A stretch of 64,000 nucleotides of DNA from Abelmoschus esculentus (GCA_035048815.1 JAUCBN010000016.1:4208501-4272500); one strand, 5' to 3'; positions 36,791 through 48,114 are shown, counted from the stretch's first letter. The notes: generated from the sequence alone by a model not told the origin. Translations and numbers: made by a program.

Positions 36791-37314
36791 TATATAATAT
36801 TTAATATATATAATTTTGGTTAATTCGGTTAATTAATCGATTTCGAACCGAATTAACCGATAATTGAATTATCAAAAAAAATATTTGTTAACCGAATCTA
36901 TTAAAAATTAACCGATTGAATTAACCAAAATAACTTTAGTTCGATCGATTAACCGAATTAACCGAACCGAATGCACACCCCTGCTAACGCAAGTCGTCCA
37001 AAGCTTAATGTTTCCCTCGCTTCTTGCCAATAGCTTTCTTCCTACTCATAGGAAACTATTCACAAAATTTGACGAATGTTGTTTGTTCTTATGAGGCCTC
37101 TCACGACCACGCTTTTGCATTCGTGCTTCACTTCAGAGTATAAAAAAGTGTAAATTACAACTGAGTTCATTCAATTATGGTTAAGACTATATTTAAGTCA
37201 CTTAAGTATTAAAAATTATATTTATGTCACTCAATTATAGATGTTATACTTAAGTCACTCAATTAATAAATGTTATATTTGGATCACTCAATTATAGGTA
37301 ATGTATCAATGTTT

Positions 37315-40117
37315 TATTGTGGTGATACGATGTTGCAGCGCAATATATAACATATTACAGGATTATGTAACGGTTTTATATTGTAAAAATTGTAATATAA
37401 TTCTTTTATTGTGTTGAGTTTAAAATACGTCACGATAACCTTAAAAAATGTTATGATGCTGTTATTACACTATGTGGGTCGCATTTTAATACTATGACCC
37501 ACACTCTCGGCCACAAATAACAACAGTCGCATCTTGAGTACGTAAAATATTTAATATACGTGTCACGGGACTATTATCTTCTTCTTAAAAGAAATATCTA
37601 GTATGATATACGGCGCTACCGTTTATATATCGTCAAACTTTTTTTTGATGTGAGATTAATATTTTTTTATCTCTTTTTAGACGTAACACACCTATGTGCT
37701 ATACTATTTGCTTCCCTCTTAGTAACGAACAACACCGCAAACGTGTGCAGCGTCACCCCCGAAGACTAAAAGAGCTGCAGTGCAGTCATAATTCCAAGCA
37801 ACTCATCCCACAATTAACTTTGTTCTGCCAATATACACGGCGCATACACAAACACCATATCACACTCAAAGTAATCTATAAATCCAATACCCATTATCCC
37901 CTAATCAGTAAAAAGTTTCGATGAACCAACGATGTTGCCAGAATAGATCGCGTCAATCAGTATTCTTCCGAGGCAGGCAGCAATTGATGGTGAAGCCACG
38001 TACTCAGAACAATCAGATGACTAAACCCTTTGTCATGACCCCTTTTTAGGACTCACAAGAAAACGACGTACTTCCACCGTCTCACAAATAATATTTTTTA
38101 TTGACTTTTAAAAGTCAAATTTTTTAAATTTTGACTATAATTATGTTAAATATTTTAAATAATTAAATTTTATAAAATATATATTTGAAATCTACTCTAT
38201 TAGAGGTTTCAAAAATATATTTTTTCATATTTTTGTCAATAATAAATTTTAAATAATTATTAGTTAAAGTTCAAAAAGTTTGACCCCCAAAAAATTAATA
38301 AGGGACACTATTTTTGGGACAATACGCTGTGTTTTGGTGTAAAAGAATAAAACCCAAAACTCTGTTAGGTTCTATTATTGTGAATATTGAATGAAAACAG
38401 TTTCTTTCTTTCTCTTAAATTTTCTTTGAAAATCTCAACTCTTCTCTTTCTTCTATAGTCCTTTCTTCATCTTTCTTTCTTCAAACCCTAACCATTACAC
38501 CCTTTTCACCACAGCATCATTAATTACTTTCAACTTTGTTTCTTGTATAAAAACAATGCCACATTGTCGTTTCTTCACCAGTTCTTGAACCGTCTTCTTC
38601 TTTGTCAATCCGCCTAATCTGCGAACATTCCATGTTAACTGTTAAAACCCTCATCCTCCTACAAACTCAATTCCTCTCTCGCTCGATAATAATCTTTGTT
38701 ATGTCCTACACAATCATGTCTTCAATACCGTCAGAACTAAGGTGTACATTCGGTTAATAAGATCGGTGGTCAAACTGAATTAACCAAAATCGAATTAACC
38801 AAAAATTTTAAAATTTTAATTGTTAACCAAACCAAATTATCTTTAACCGAATTAACTGAACCAAAATTATTTCAGTCAATTAACCGAATAAACCAAAATT
38901 TATTATAAATTTTGGTCAAATTATATAATAGTTAACTAAATTATGTTAAAATAATTTTTTAGTCACTAAAATTTTATTTTATACTAATTTAATACAAAAT
39001 TTAGTGATCATTTTATAATATAAAAAATTTAATGAATATTTTATAATTTTTTAAAAGTTAAATGACTAAAAATAAATATATAAAATTTAATATATAATAA
39101 TTTTGGTTAATTAATCGATTTAGAACCGAATTAACCGATAACCATTTTTTTTAATTAATTATTAACTAAATTTACCAAAAATTAACCGACCGAATTAATC
39201 GAAATAATTTCGGTTCAACCAATTAATTCGATTAAAACTGAATAATACACACTCCTAATCCGGACTAACACATAGGGGTGAGTATTCGGTTAATTCGGTC
39301 GATGGCCGAACCGAATTAACCAAAACCAAATTAACCGAAATTTTTAAAATTTTAATCGTTAACCGAACCAAATTTTCTTTGACCGAATTAACCGAACTGA
39401 AATTATTTCGGTTATTAGTCAAATTAACCAAAATTTATTATAAATTTTGGTTAAATTACATAATAGGTCTCTAAATTAAACTAAAATAATTTTTTAGTCA
39501 CTAAACGTTTATTTTATGCTAATTTAATACAAAATTTAGTGACCATTTTATAATCTAAAAAAATTTAATGAACATTTTATTATATTTTAAAAGTTAAATG
39601 ACTAAAAGTAAATATATATAATATAATATTTAATATATATAATTTCGGTTAATTAATCGATTCCGAACCGAATTAACCGATATCCGAATTATCAAAAAAA
39701 AATATCTGTTAACCGAATTTATTAAAAATTAACCGATTGAATTAAACCAAAATAATTTTAGTTCAATCAATTAACCGAATTAACCGAACCGAATGCACAC
39801 CCCAACTAACACAAGCCGTCCAAAGCTTAATGTTTCCCTCGCTTCTTGCCAATAGCTTTCTTCCTACTCATAGGAAACTATTCACAAAATCTAACGACTG
39901 TTGTTTGTTCTTATGAGGCCTCTCACGACCACGCTTTTGCATTCGTGCTTCACTTTAAAGTATAAAAAAAGTGTAAACTACAACTGAGTTAACTCAATTA
40001 TGATTAAGATTATATTTGGGTCACTTAATTTAGATCACTTAATTATGGAGGTTATATTTAAGTTAATTAATAAATGTTACATTTGGATCACTCAATTATA
40101 GGTAATGTATCAATGTT
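37315..40117. repeat. Right copy of the ~2.85-kb tandem duplication
   Basis: Colinear with the left copy and uninterrupted. It includes LINE fragments (minus, 38654 down to about 37720, with a small extra insertion just upstream of the ORF start). It also holds inverted-repeat elements at about 38741-39254 (A3) and 39275-39802 (A4). On its right it runs into the rest of a GTCACTCAATTA-type foldback element that extends to about 40410, so the right end is the ancestral one. Confidence 0.85.
37720..38654 (-). pseudogene. LINE endonuclease fragments, right duplication copy
   Basis: Same two endonuclease pieces, same separating segment and same direction as 23160-24100. The interruption therefore predates the duplication. 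Confidence 0.65.
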
Positions 40118-41533
40118 ATATTAGGGTCATCCTTCATATTTTAAAAAAGAATTATCAATTCGTGTATTAGATTATTTAATGATTTCAAATAAAATACTTT
40201 AATATTAACGATGATATACAAGAGATTTGAAAAATAATTAAATTGATATTTTTTTTAAATATAAATTAATTGAACCGTACACTTATTTATAAATGAATGA
40301 ATGACCTAAATATAACCTTATGTATAAATAAATGATCTAAATATAATTTTTAATAATTAAATGACTCAAATACTCATAATTAAATAACTTATTTATCCTT
40401 ATTTTTCTCGACCCTTTTCTCTCTTTTATAAGTCGACTCTGACGAGTGAACGCCTTACGGTCGCTACTATCATTAATATTTTAATAAAAGGTTAATCACA
40501 AATAAATTAACCAATTATTAATTGAAGGATTAAAATAATAAGTAATGTAGAATAATTAATGGACTGTTTTTGTCCAATTTTGTAATCATAATGTATTCAA
40601 CTTAGAAAATTTCTTAAATTAATTAAAAGTTATGCACTAAAATACATTGTTTAATTTGTATATATTTGAACTCTCGATGTTTATTTTAAAAATATTATTA
40701 TAATATTATTGAATAAAAAAATATTTTTATATAACACTCGAGTTAAACGTGCCGAAATAAAATAAAAAAAATTAAATTATTTTTTACTACTTTAAGAAAA
40801 ATATTTACACCAAATATATTATTAGCATTCATTAATACTATTTTCTTTATATATCATATTAATTAATGCAGCTTCCAAAAATAAAACACAATTTACCTGT
40901 AAATTTTTTAATTCAGTAAAAAATTAATATATAATTATATTTCTTGAAGATAAAGTAACCTATGGAGTAGTAGTATAAAATTATTATTTATATAATATTA
41001 TAATTACAACTAATGATTGGCAAATATTATAAATACATACCATACTCATCAACTTGGCAAACGCCTTCCTACATGTTGTCTCTTCTTTCCCCTCTGTAAG
41101 AAAAAACACCGACCTTGGGCTGTGATTACTGTCAGAATTTCACAAGGTATCACCTTTCTTGATCTTAAAATATTAGGGTTGTTTGTTGTTAAATCTTACT
41201 GTGAATGTGAAACAGAAAAAGGGTTTGCCTGAGATTTTACAAGGTATCACCTTTCTTGTTCTTAAAATAATTTGTTGGGGGTGAAACATGCAGCTTCAAA
41301 ATATTAGGGTTTTTCATATTTTTCAGTCTTTCCGCGGCGTCCATAACCATACCTATTTTCTTGAGAGAGAGAGAGAGAGAGTCGTGCATGGGCGTTGAAA
41401 AGAAATCAGCTTTTCTTTGTTCTTTGTTGGTAGTGATGAAATTGTTGAAAAAAGATTATCTTTGTCTTTTTAATTAATTTATTACCTAGTTTGTTGTATT
41501 TTGTTCTGATCTTGGTTGTATGTTTGTTGAAGA
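40118..41533. other. AT-rich spacer and leader of the HD-ZIP IV gene
   Basis: About 40118-40410 completes a foldback element. 40410-41000 is AT-rich with nothing assigned. The part from about 41040 to 41533 is probably the 5' leader and promoter. It contains a near-duplicate (ACAAGGTATCACCTTTCTTG at about 41142 and 41239) and a (GA)n tract at 41363-41381. No open frame here has gene-like features. Confidence 0.5.
41363..41381 (+). repeat. (GA)n microsatellite in the HD-ZIP IV leader
   Basis: Nine to ten GA units about 150 bp upstream of the ATG. GA tracts in plant leaders can bind BPC/GAGA factors; no role is shown here. Confidence 0.6.
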
Positions 41534-44069
41534 ATGGATAGTCATAGTGGGATTGGCCAGAACGGAGCTGGAGAAAACATTGATCCGAGTTTAGACTTGG
41601 CTGGATTGGAGAGTAGCGATAGTTTTGAAGGTGCACCGCCGGCTGATAATGGAGGACCGCCTAAGAAGAAGAACAAGAAGTTCCATAGGCACACTCCGCA
41701 ACAAATACAAGAACTTGAAGCGTATGCTTCCTTCTTTTCATTACAGTTTTGTTTCTTGGGTTTTGGTTATTGAAGTTTATTTCATTACAATCTTTGTCTA
41801 GTTTCTTCAAGTATTGTCCTCACCCTGATGAAAAACAAAAAACGGAGCTTGGCCTGAGGTTAGGCTTGCAGAACAAGCAAATTAAGTTTTGGTTTCAAAA
41901 CAGGAGAACCCAATTGAAGGTAAGTTGATATAATCTGTTTTGGTCTTTGTTTTTTGAGTTTTGGTTTGGTAATGATGGAAGTTTTTGGTTTAAACCAGAC
42001 CCAGATGGAACGCCATGAGAATGAGACTCTGAAACAGGAAAACGATAGACTCCGAGCTGAGAATGGTTTCTTGAAGCAAGAGATAAGCGGCCGGATATGC
42101 AACAATTGCGGCGGTCCAGAAATGCCTGGTGAAATTTCTCTGGAATGCTACCGACTTAGCGTTGAGAATGCTCGATTAAAGGACGAGCTAAGCCGGATAT
42201 CCGCCTTAACAAAAACGTTCTCGGGCAGGCCTTCGTCGTCCTCGTCTAATCCTAGTCCTTGGGGATCGAACAATGGAGGCAATATATTGCCAATGGGATT
42301 TGAGGCTGATGATTGGGCAGCATTGATGCCATTAATAAGACCTTGTGTTGCCGATGAATTACCATATGACAGGTCGATCTTGGTGGATGTTGCTGTAGCA
42401 GCCATGGATGAATTACTTAAGATGGCGCAGACGGGTAATCCCCTTTGGACCAAAGGGTCGCACCAACCTAGTGGATACACAGTTGAGACACCTACAAGGG
42501 AAACAGGAATGGTTCTCCTTCGCGGCTTGGCCCTGGTTGAGACGCTAATGGATGCGGTACGCCACACGTTCATCTAACTTTATGATAAATATGGTGAATG
42601 AATCACTGATATTATTGGTTTAATATCATATAGAATCGTTGGATGGAAATGTTTCCCTGCCTGATTGCAAGTGCAGCAACCGTTGATGTGCTATCAAGCG
42701 GTACTGATGGAACCAAAGACAATGCACTACAAGTGGTATCATTTTAACTCCCTCTTTTTTCCACCTTTATTACTTAACTTTGGCCTAATGCAAATATCAT
42801 ACTTGTAGATGAATGCTGAATTTCAAGTTCTTTCACCTTTGGTTCCTATTCGACGAGTTCGATTCGTCCGGTTCTGCAAGCAGCATTCAGATGGTCTGTG
42901 GGTGGTTGTGGATGTCTCTATTGATCCTACCAATGCTGCAAATCCGCAGATGTTGCCAAACTGCAGGAGGCTGCCTTCCGGATGTATAATCCAAGAAATG
43001 GACAAGTACTCCAAGGTAAATTGATGGCTTAAATGTTATAAAAAGAGGTAGATGTATTGTTAAATTTGAAATGAATGAAGCCAACAAATTCTTACAAGTT
43101 CCTAAGTACCAGGTTACATGGGTTGAGCAATCAGAATACGATGAGAGCACAGTCCACCATCTCTTGCGCCCATTACTTGGTTCGGGTCTCGGCTTTGGTG
43201 CACAAAGGTGGCTCGCCACTCTCCAAAGACAATGCCACCGCTTTGCACAACTAATGTCCCCTGCTGTCCATGGTAATACATTATTCTTTTTAACTTTCAA
43301 AAAGTACAAATGAATCCTCATCTGATAGACTGATACCTGCCATTCTGGCCCAGGAATGACTGCAGCTGGTAGGAAAAGCGTGTTAAAGCTTGCACGACGC
43401 ATGACATATAGCTTCAATTCCGGAATTTGTTCTTCAAATGTGTTTAAATGGGGCAAGATTAATGTTGGTAATGCTGGTGAAGATGTAAGGGTGATGGTTC
43501 GGAAGAATGAAAATTGTCCCGGTGAGCCTTGTGGGGTTGTTCTGAGCGCTGCCACTACAGTTTGGATGCCAATAACTCAGCAAGGGCTGTTCAATTTCTT
43601 GCGAGATGAACGGAATCGGTGTCAATGGGACATTTTATCAAATGGCAGATCAATGCGGGCTATGTTCAATGTTGTCAAGGGACCGGGACAAGGTGACTAT
43701 GTCACACTCTTAAGTACCGGTGTCCCTAATAGTGGCATACTAATTTTACAGGAAACATGGAGTGATGCATCCAGTGCACTTATTGTGTATGCACCCGTCG
43801 ATGAACTGTCAATGAGTGCGGTGATGAATGGCGGTGACTCGTCGCAGGTTGTGATTTTACCATCAGGATTTGCAATCCTTCCCAGTGGTTCACCTCGTTA
43901 TCATGGTGAGACAGGTGGGAGTAATAGTAATGGATGCTTACTTACAGTTGGGTTTCAGCTTCTGGTGAAGGGTCCCGGTGGCAAGCTAACGCCGGAATCA
44001 GTTGAAACTGTCGGCACACTGTTGTCCGGCCAAGTTGAGAAAATCAAAGCTGCATTTTCAGTAACATAG
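41534..44069 (+). CDS. HD-ZIP IV (GL2-type) homeodomain-START transcription factor
   Basis: Seven coding exons: 41534-41721, 41802-41919, 41999-42556, 42634-42735, 42809-43015, 43113-43272, 43354-44069; GT-AG introns, in-frame join of 682 aa. Homeodomain about 44-102 (HRHTPQQIQELEAFF ... QIKFWFQNRRTQ). A looped leucine zipper about 103-175 carries the class-IV CNNCGG loop. START follows (VETLMDANRWMEMFPC to the mid-region), then the HD-START-associated region to the C-terminus. HD-ZIP IV factors act in epidermal nuclei on L1-box promoters and control trichome, cuticle and fibre traits. Sequence looks closest to the ANL2/HDG1 clade, from memory. The START domain is shorter than usual between PLW and TRETGMV. 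Confidence 0.92.
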
Positions 44070-44800
44070 GTGGATGAGTTAGGTAATTAAACTTCATAGC
44101 TGAAGTTACATTTGTATCAGAATCATATAAACGTATAACATCGACTTGGTCGACCTCTTGGATGCACAGCTCATGTTGGGAAACTTGTTAAAATAATCAA
44201 GTGAATAAAGAAACTTTTTCTTTATTTCTGTGTTTTTTTCTCTTTTGTTTGCAGTTGGGAAATTTGCCTCTAACCGGAATAATTTCGTCTTCTTATTTTT
44301 TATTCTTTATTAATTCATATTTTTCTGTATTTTGTTCGATGTCATTTTGCTCACATAAATCAACTATAAATAAATATGTGTGATATTACGCTCACGTGAT
44401 TTTTTATAAATTTTTATCTTTACATTTTCTTAGAATATAAAATTTATTTTATATTTACTATATCCGTACTTTATAAAGATAGTTGTTTTTCGTATTCGTT
44501 TGTATACATATACTTTTTAATGGGATGTGCAGTCAATTTGTTTACAATTTATAAAATAGTAATCGAGCTAGAGACGGGTTTGGATTTAATTGTAAATCAT
44601 AAGGAGATTAAAATGTGCATTAAATTATATTTATATTAAATATTATCATAAACTCCAAGATCTGTCGCTTGACATCAAGTTAGGGAGCAAATCCAGTCCC
44701 ATGGCTTCAAGAGAAATTATATTAGACAAAATGAACACTACAACTGAGATTTAACTTCAGAAATCGAGATCACCCTGTTATTCAGACGGCAATGCTGATT
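44070..44800. other. 3' flank of the HD-ZIP IV gene
   Basis: Probable 3' untranslated region to about 44200, then AT-rich DNA. No gene seen. Confidence 0.5.
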
Positions 44801-44817
44801 CCAGAGCTGCAGCCTAA

Positions 44818-45042
44818 TGTCGGGAAACCGGTGCGACTGTCCCGAAGCCTGAAGTTATTGATCTTTTGAGCCCCTCTCCATTGATTCCCTCCTGAAATGT
44901 TTCTAGATGTGCACAAATGAATGATCAGCATATTAGCAGTATAGATTTGAGTGACTCGGAAACTGAAAAATCACCTGAACATGCAAGGAAAGCAAGAGAT
45001 CTTAGACTGTTTCTTGGCAGCATTCGAGATGACTCTCATTGA
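44818..45042 (+). pseudogene. C-terminal exon relic of an unidentified nuclear protein
   Basis: One plus-strand frame reads ATVPKPEVIDLLSPSPLIPS, a TGA at 44893-44895, then NVSRCAQMNDQHISSIDL and SPEHARKARDLRLFLGS up to a stop at 45040-45042. The repeated acidic IDL(L/S)-type motifs and the basic helical tail look like a conserved protein C-terminus. It is reminiscent of plant GEN1-like resolvase tails, but I cannot confirm that. A stop at 44815 closes the frame upstream. The internal TGA is probably a decayed Arg codon. It lies tail to tail with the SF1-like gene. Confidence 0.4.
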
Positions 45043-45277
45043 ATGAGCCATGAAACACTCTAGTAGAAAGTAAACTAGTATGCATGTTTTATTGTTGTAA
45101 TATCTCAAAACTGCTGGCTTTATTTTCAATCGCATGGTTATTGTAGGGGGGAAGTCAAGTGCATGCATTACCCAAGCGTATGTATTAAACCATGATCCAA
45201 TACTCCACCCCCAAAAGGACAAAGGAATGGAAACAAAATACATGTATGATTCATAAATGATTCACATTTACTTCAGC

Positions 45278-47320
45278 CTAGTGTTTTGGTTGATGAAAAG
45301 CCTTGAACATCTTGTTTGCCAACGTAGATGACTTGCTGGCTAAGGAATATGTTTCAAGTTGCTCACCTGTCTGACGGGGGAGTAATGCCGGAGTAGATTC
45401 CAATGCCTGTATGTTAAAATAAGGCCCAAACTGAGAACTATTACTACCATAACCATGGTTGCTAGGGAGCTGGCCATTTGAAGTCGATAAGGAGAATGAA
45501 ACACCATTGTTTGATTGCGAATCACTACTACTGTCCCAATCATGAAAAGTTGAGATGTCAAGTGTAGTCAAACCTAAGACCTGTTTTTTAGGCTGGTGCT
45601 GTGTATTCCCTCCAAAGCTTGATGCCTGAAACAAGTTCCTGTCTGGATTTTGCGGCAAAGAAACTTGATGTCCTGGTATCAACGACCTAGATGGAACGGG
45701 CCAAGCCACACGGTCTGGGATTATTTCAGAACTAACATAAACTGTGTTCCTAAGGAACGAGGCATTTGAATTGGATGAGGAGAATGAAACAGTGTTTTCT
45801 GAGCACAAGAGACTTGTACTACTCGGATTATGGATACTTGAGACGCGAGGTGGAGGAAATAAACCTGAGCCCCGACTTTTCGGCTGGAGTTGAGTATTTC
45901 CTCTATGGCAGGATGCCTGAAACAAGTTCATGCCCTCACCTTGAGGCAAAGAAGCTTGATATTCTGGTATCAATGACCCATGCGGAACAGGCCAAGCAAC
46001 AAGGCCAGGGATTATTTGGGAAACTGCTGCAGACCCAGGGTTTGGTGTAAAAGGGTTTCCAACTGAAGATGGGGGTGGTCCTAACGATTTACTCTGAGCT
46101 ACCCTAACTGCTATCGTATTTCCATCAATTTTATAACCATTCAAATGTGTCACAGCAGCAGCTGCATCTGTTGGATTTTCAAATTTAACAAAGCCATAGC
46201 ATTTGCTTAAACCGGTAGTTTGGTCTCTGATCACTTTTGCATCAGTTAGCTTACCAAATGGAGAAAACAGCTCCTTCAAACGATTTTCATCCACAAATTG
46301 AGGTAGATGGCCAACATAAAGATTTGCATCAGCTCTTTTGTCAGGGTTATTTTGAATTGGAATAGGGCAGGCAGCTGTAAGATGGCTGTCGCTACCACAT
46401 GAGTCGCAGGACAAGCTCGTGAAAGTAGACTGTAGGCTTGGACAGCAATATCGTTGATGTCCTTTCTCACCACACACAGGGCAACCACTTGCATCTTTCC
46501 TTAGTCTTGCAAGCTCAGCTAATTGTTCCCTTTTGTGTTCATTCTTTCCCTCTGCAACTGGAACTAACAGTTTCTTAACCATTTGAACTGCAGCATCTAA
46601 TGATTCTTTATTACGTGCCTCAATTCTGACATGTAAATCTTCCTTTTCAGAGGAAGGCTTAAGGTCTTTTAATGAAGAGCCTACACCTCTCAAAAGAATC
46701 CTAGCCCCACTTTCCTTCTCCATCCTCTTTAGAGTGTTTCCCTGAGGACCAAGGACGATCCCAGTAAAATTGTAGCCAGGATATTCTTTCACAGGTACAT
46801 AAATCTTCTCACAGAACTTTGTACTGGTATGTTTTTGAAACAACCTTGCTGTGATATCTAGACGTCTTAAGACAAGTTTTTGACGAAACCTCATTTCCCT
46901 TGTATTTATTCTTGTTCCAAGGTTGTTGTACAATGGTTCAGGAGAAGGAGATCTTTCATGCTCAGGCCTATCATCATGAAGTTCGGTTTTCTGCAGCTTT
47001 TCCTCTATATCTGATAGTTCAGCTTTTAATTTCTGAATTTCAGGATCCAATTCAAATCCAACAGGAAGTCTAGCAGAACCAGGCAATTCCAATTTGGGTT
47101 CATCATTACCCCATTGTGTTTTCCTTACTTTATGAATCTTTTCATCTTCACTTGTATGTCCATCTCTCTCAGGCTGTGGATCCAATCTGACATGCCTATG
47201 TTTTCTAGAATTAACTATACCACCCAGTTGTTTGGTAGCATAATCATCTTTTGTCGCAACAGACACTCTGTATTGCCCTTCAAGATCAGGTACCTGTTTG
47301 AACTTCTTTAAGCCTTGCAT
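45278..47320 (-). CDS. Divergent SF1 / branchpoint-binding-like protein
   Basis: One 680-aa coding exon. Domains in order: a W70-centred motif (VRKTQWGNDEPK) where SF1 has its U2AF65-binding SRW motif; SPSPEP at 124-129, phosphorylated in SF1. A KH-QUA2 domain spans about 170-260 (GPQGNTLKRM loop). Two CCHC knuckles are at C280/C283/H288/C293 and C305/C308/H313/C318. An RRM spans about 332-409 (LYVGHL; KCYGFVKF). A long low-complexity tail ends the protein. SF1 recognises the intron branchpoint in the nucleus; plant SF1 carries the extra RRM seen here. The sequence is clearly diverged from canonical plant SF1 and shorter at both ends, so it is a paralog. The true N-terminus is uncertain; upstream exons are possible. 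Confidence 0.8.
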   Translation of the reverse strand: MQGLKKFKQVPDLEGQYRVSVATKDDYATKQLGGIVNSRKHRHVRLDPQPERDGHTSEDEKIHKVRKTQWGNDEPKLELPGSARLPVGFELDPEIQKLKAELSDIEEKLQKTELHDDRPEHERSPSPEPLYNNLGTRINTREMRFRQKLVLRRLDITARLFQKHTSTKFCEKIYVPVKEYPGYNFTGIVLGPQGNTLKRMEKESGARILLRGVGSSLKDLKPSSEKEDLHVRIEARNKESLDAAVQMVKKLLVPVAEGKNEHKREQLAELARLRKDASGCPVCGEKGHQRYCCPSLQSTFTSLSCDSCGSDSHLTAACPIPIQNNPDKRADANLYVGHLPQFVDENRLKELFSPFGKLTDAKVIRDQTTGLSKCYGFVKFENPTDAAAAVTHLNGYKIDGNTIAVRVAQSKSLGPPPSSVGNPFTPNPGSAAVSQIIPGLVAWPVPHGSLIPEYQASLPQGEGMNLFQASCHRGNTQLQPKSRGSGLFPPPRVSSIHNPSSTSLLCSENTVSFSSSNSNASFLRNTVYVSSEIIPDRVAWPVPSRSLIPGHQVSLPQNPDRNLFQASSFGGNTQHQPKKQVLGLTTLDISTFHDWDSSSDSQSNNGVSFSLSTSNGQLPSNHGYGSNSSQFGPYFNIQALESTPALLPRQTGEQLETYSLASKSSTLANKMFKAFHQPKH

Positions 47321-47596
47321 GAATGACTCACCTGTTCATCCACTAACCTCTTGATTGATTTATTAGGAACATAAACTGGCTGGTGGGCTTTAATCAACTT
47401 TACTAACAAAAGATTGATCAGCTCAAAGATGACACCAATCGATTCTTGACTAGTTCTTAATTGTCACAATGCTACTGCTCTTTTAGACCTTCTCCAAATT
47501 TGTCATACAGTAGTCCTTCAGTTCCTCACTCGGCTCCTCTGGTTTTCAATACATTCCTCAAGTTATGAATTTCTTCTCGATCCATCTTTAAAGTCC

Positions 47597-48114
47597 CTGA
47601 AACATATGAAGCTTTACATTTACGCATTGCAACTCAACAATGATTAATCTAGATATAAAGAACACCTAAAAAGAAAGTGAAACCTCGCATCTGTAAAGCA
47701 TAAAATGGGCAATTCAGAAGCTGAAAATGGCAAACGAAAGAATCAATCCAGTGAAAATAAAACGTGGAAACTAGAGTCAGAGAAGCTAAAAAAAAGAAAC
47801 CATTTGAATAACATTACACAGGAAACTGATATGTGCAGAAAACTGTGAGCAACAAGTCGAAGAAACAAATCCAGCAACTGTGAACATGTAATAAGAATGC
47901 CCTGAATCATGGAAATTTATAAAGCTTGACTATATTCACAAACAATATTACTGGTGAGTTTCACATCGGATTGAGAACCAAATTCCATGCCTTCAAACGA
48001 AATAAAACTAGCTATGGGTGGAGTGGGAATTCGATGAATAATTAGATGAGCAAGAAATCATAAAAAGTGATTAGAAAATTAGCAAAGAACATGAGGAATT
48101 TGAGGGAAACAGAC
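47597..48114 (-). other. Probable 5' UTR intron of the SF1-like gene
   Basis: On the minus strand CAATCAG precedes a GT at 48114 and a TTTCAG acceptor ends at 47597. A short upstream ORF (MDREEIHNL...) lies in the exon just after it. Inferred from splice signals only. Confidence 0.4.

Larger units (their letters stand above)
24720..36982. repeat. AACCGAATTAACC inverted-repeat element, copy A2, split by copia
   Basis: Left part 24720-25076, right part 36791-36982. The ends are inverse (GGGGTGGGCATTCGG and CCGAATGCACACCCC). The copia element inserted into its AT-rich middle, duplicating TATAT. Confidence 0.65.
22748..37314. repeat. Left copy of a ~2.85-kb tandem duplication (split by the copia element)
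   Basis: The sequence 22748-25076 plus 36791-37314 matches 37315-40117 in order, head to tail. Over the first 270 bp by eye the copies differ by about 7-8%. Contents in order: a unique AT-rich start, LINE endonuclease fragments, and two AACCGAATTAACC inverted-repeat elements. Next comes a unique segment starting near TCGTCCAAAGC, then a GTCACTCAATTAT-type repeat end. The junction near 37310-37316 shows short homology (TTATT) between the two unit ends. Confidence 0.85.

Noticed and set aside
41017..41232. 71-codon frame upstream of the HD-ZIP IV gene
   Set aside because: It overlaps the duplicated leader segment, shows no family motif, and is best explained as untranslated leader.
42148..42573. 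141-codon minus-strand frame opposite the HD-ZIP IV gene
   Set aside because: It is a shadow of exon 3 of the real gene; the plus-strand frame has clear family domains.
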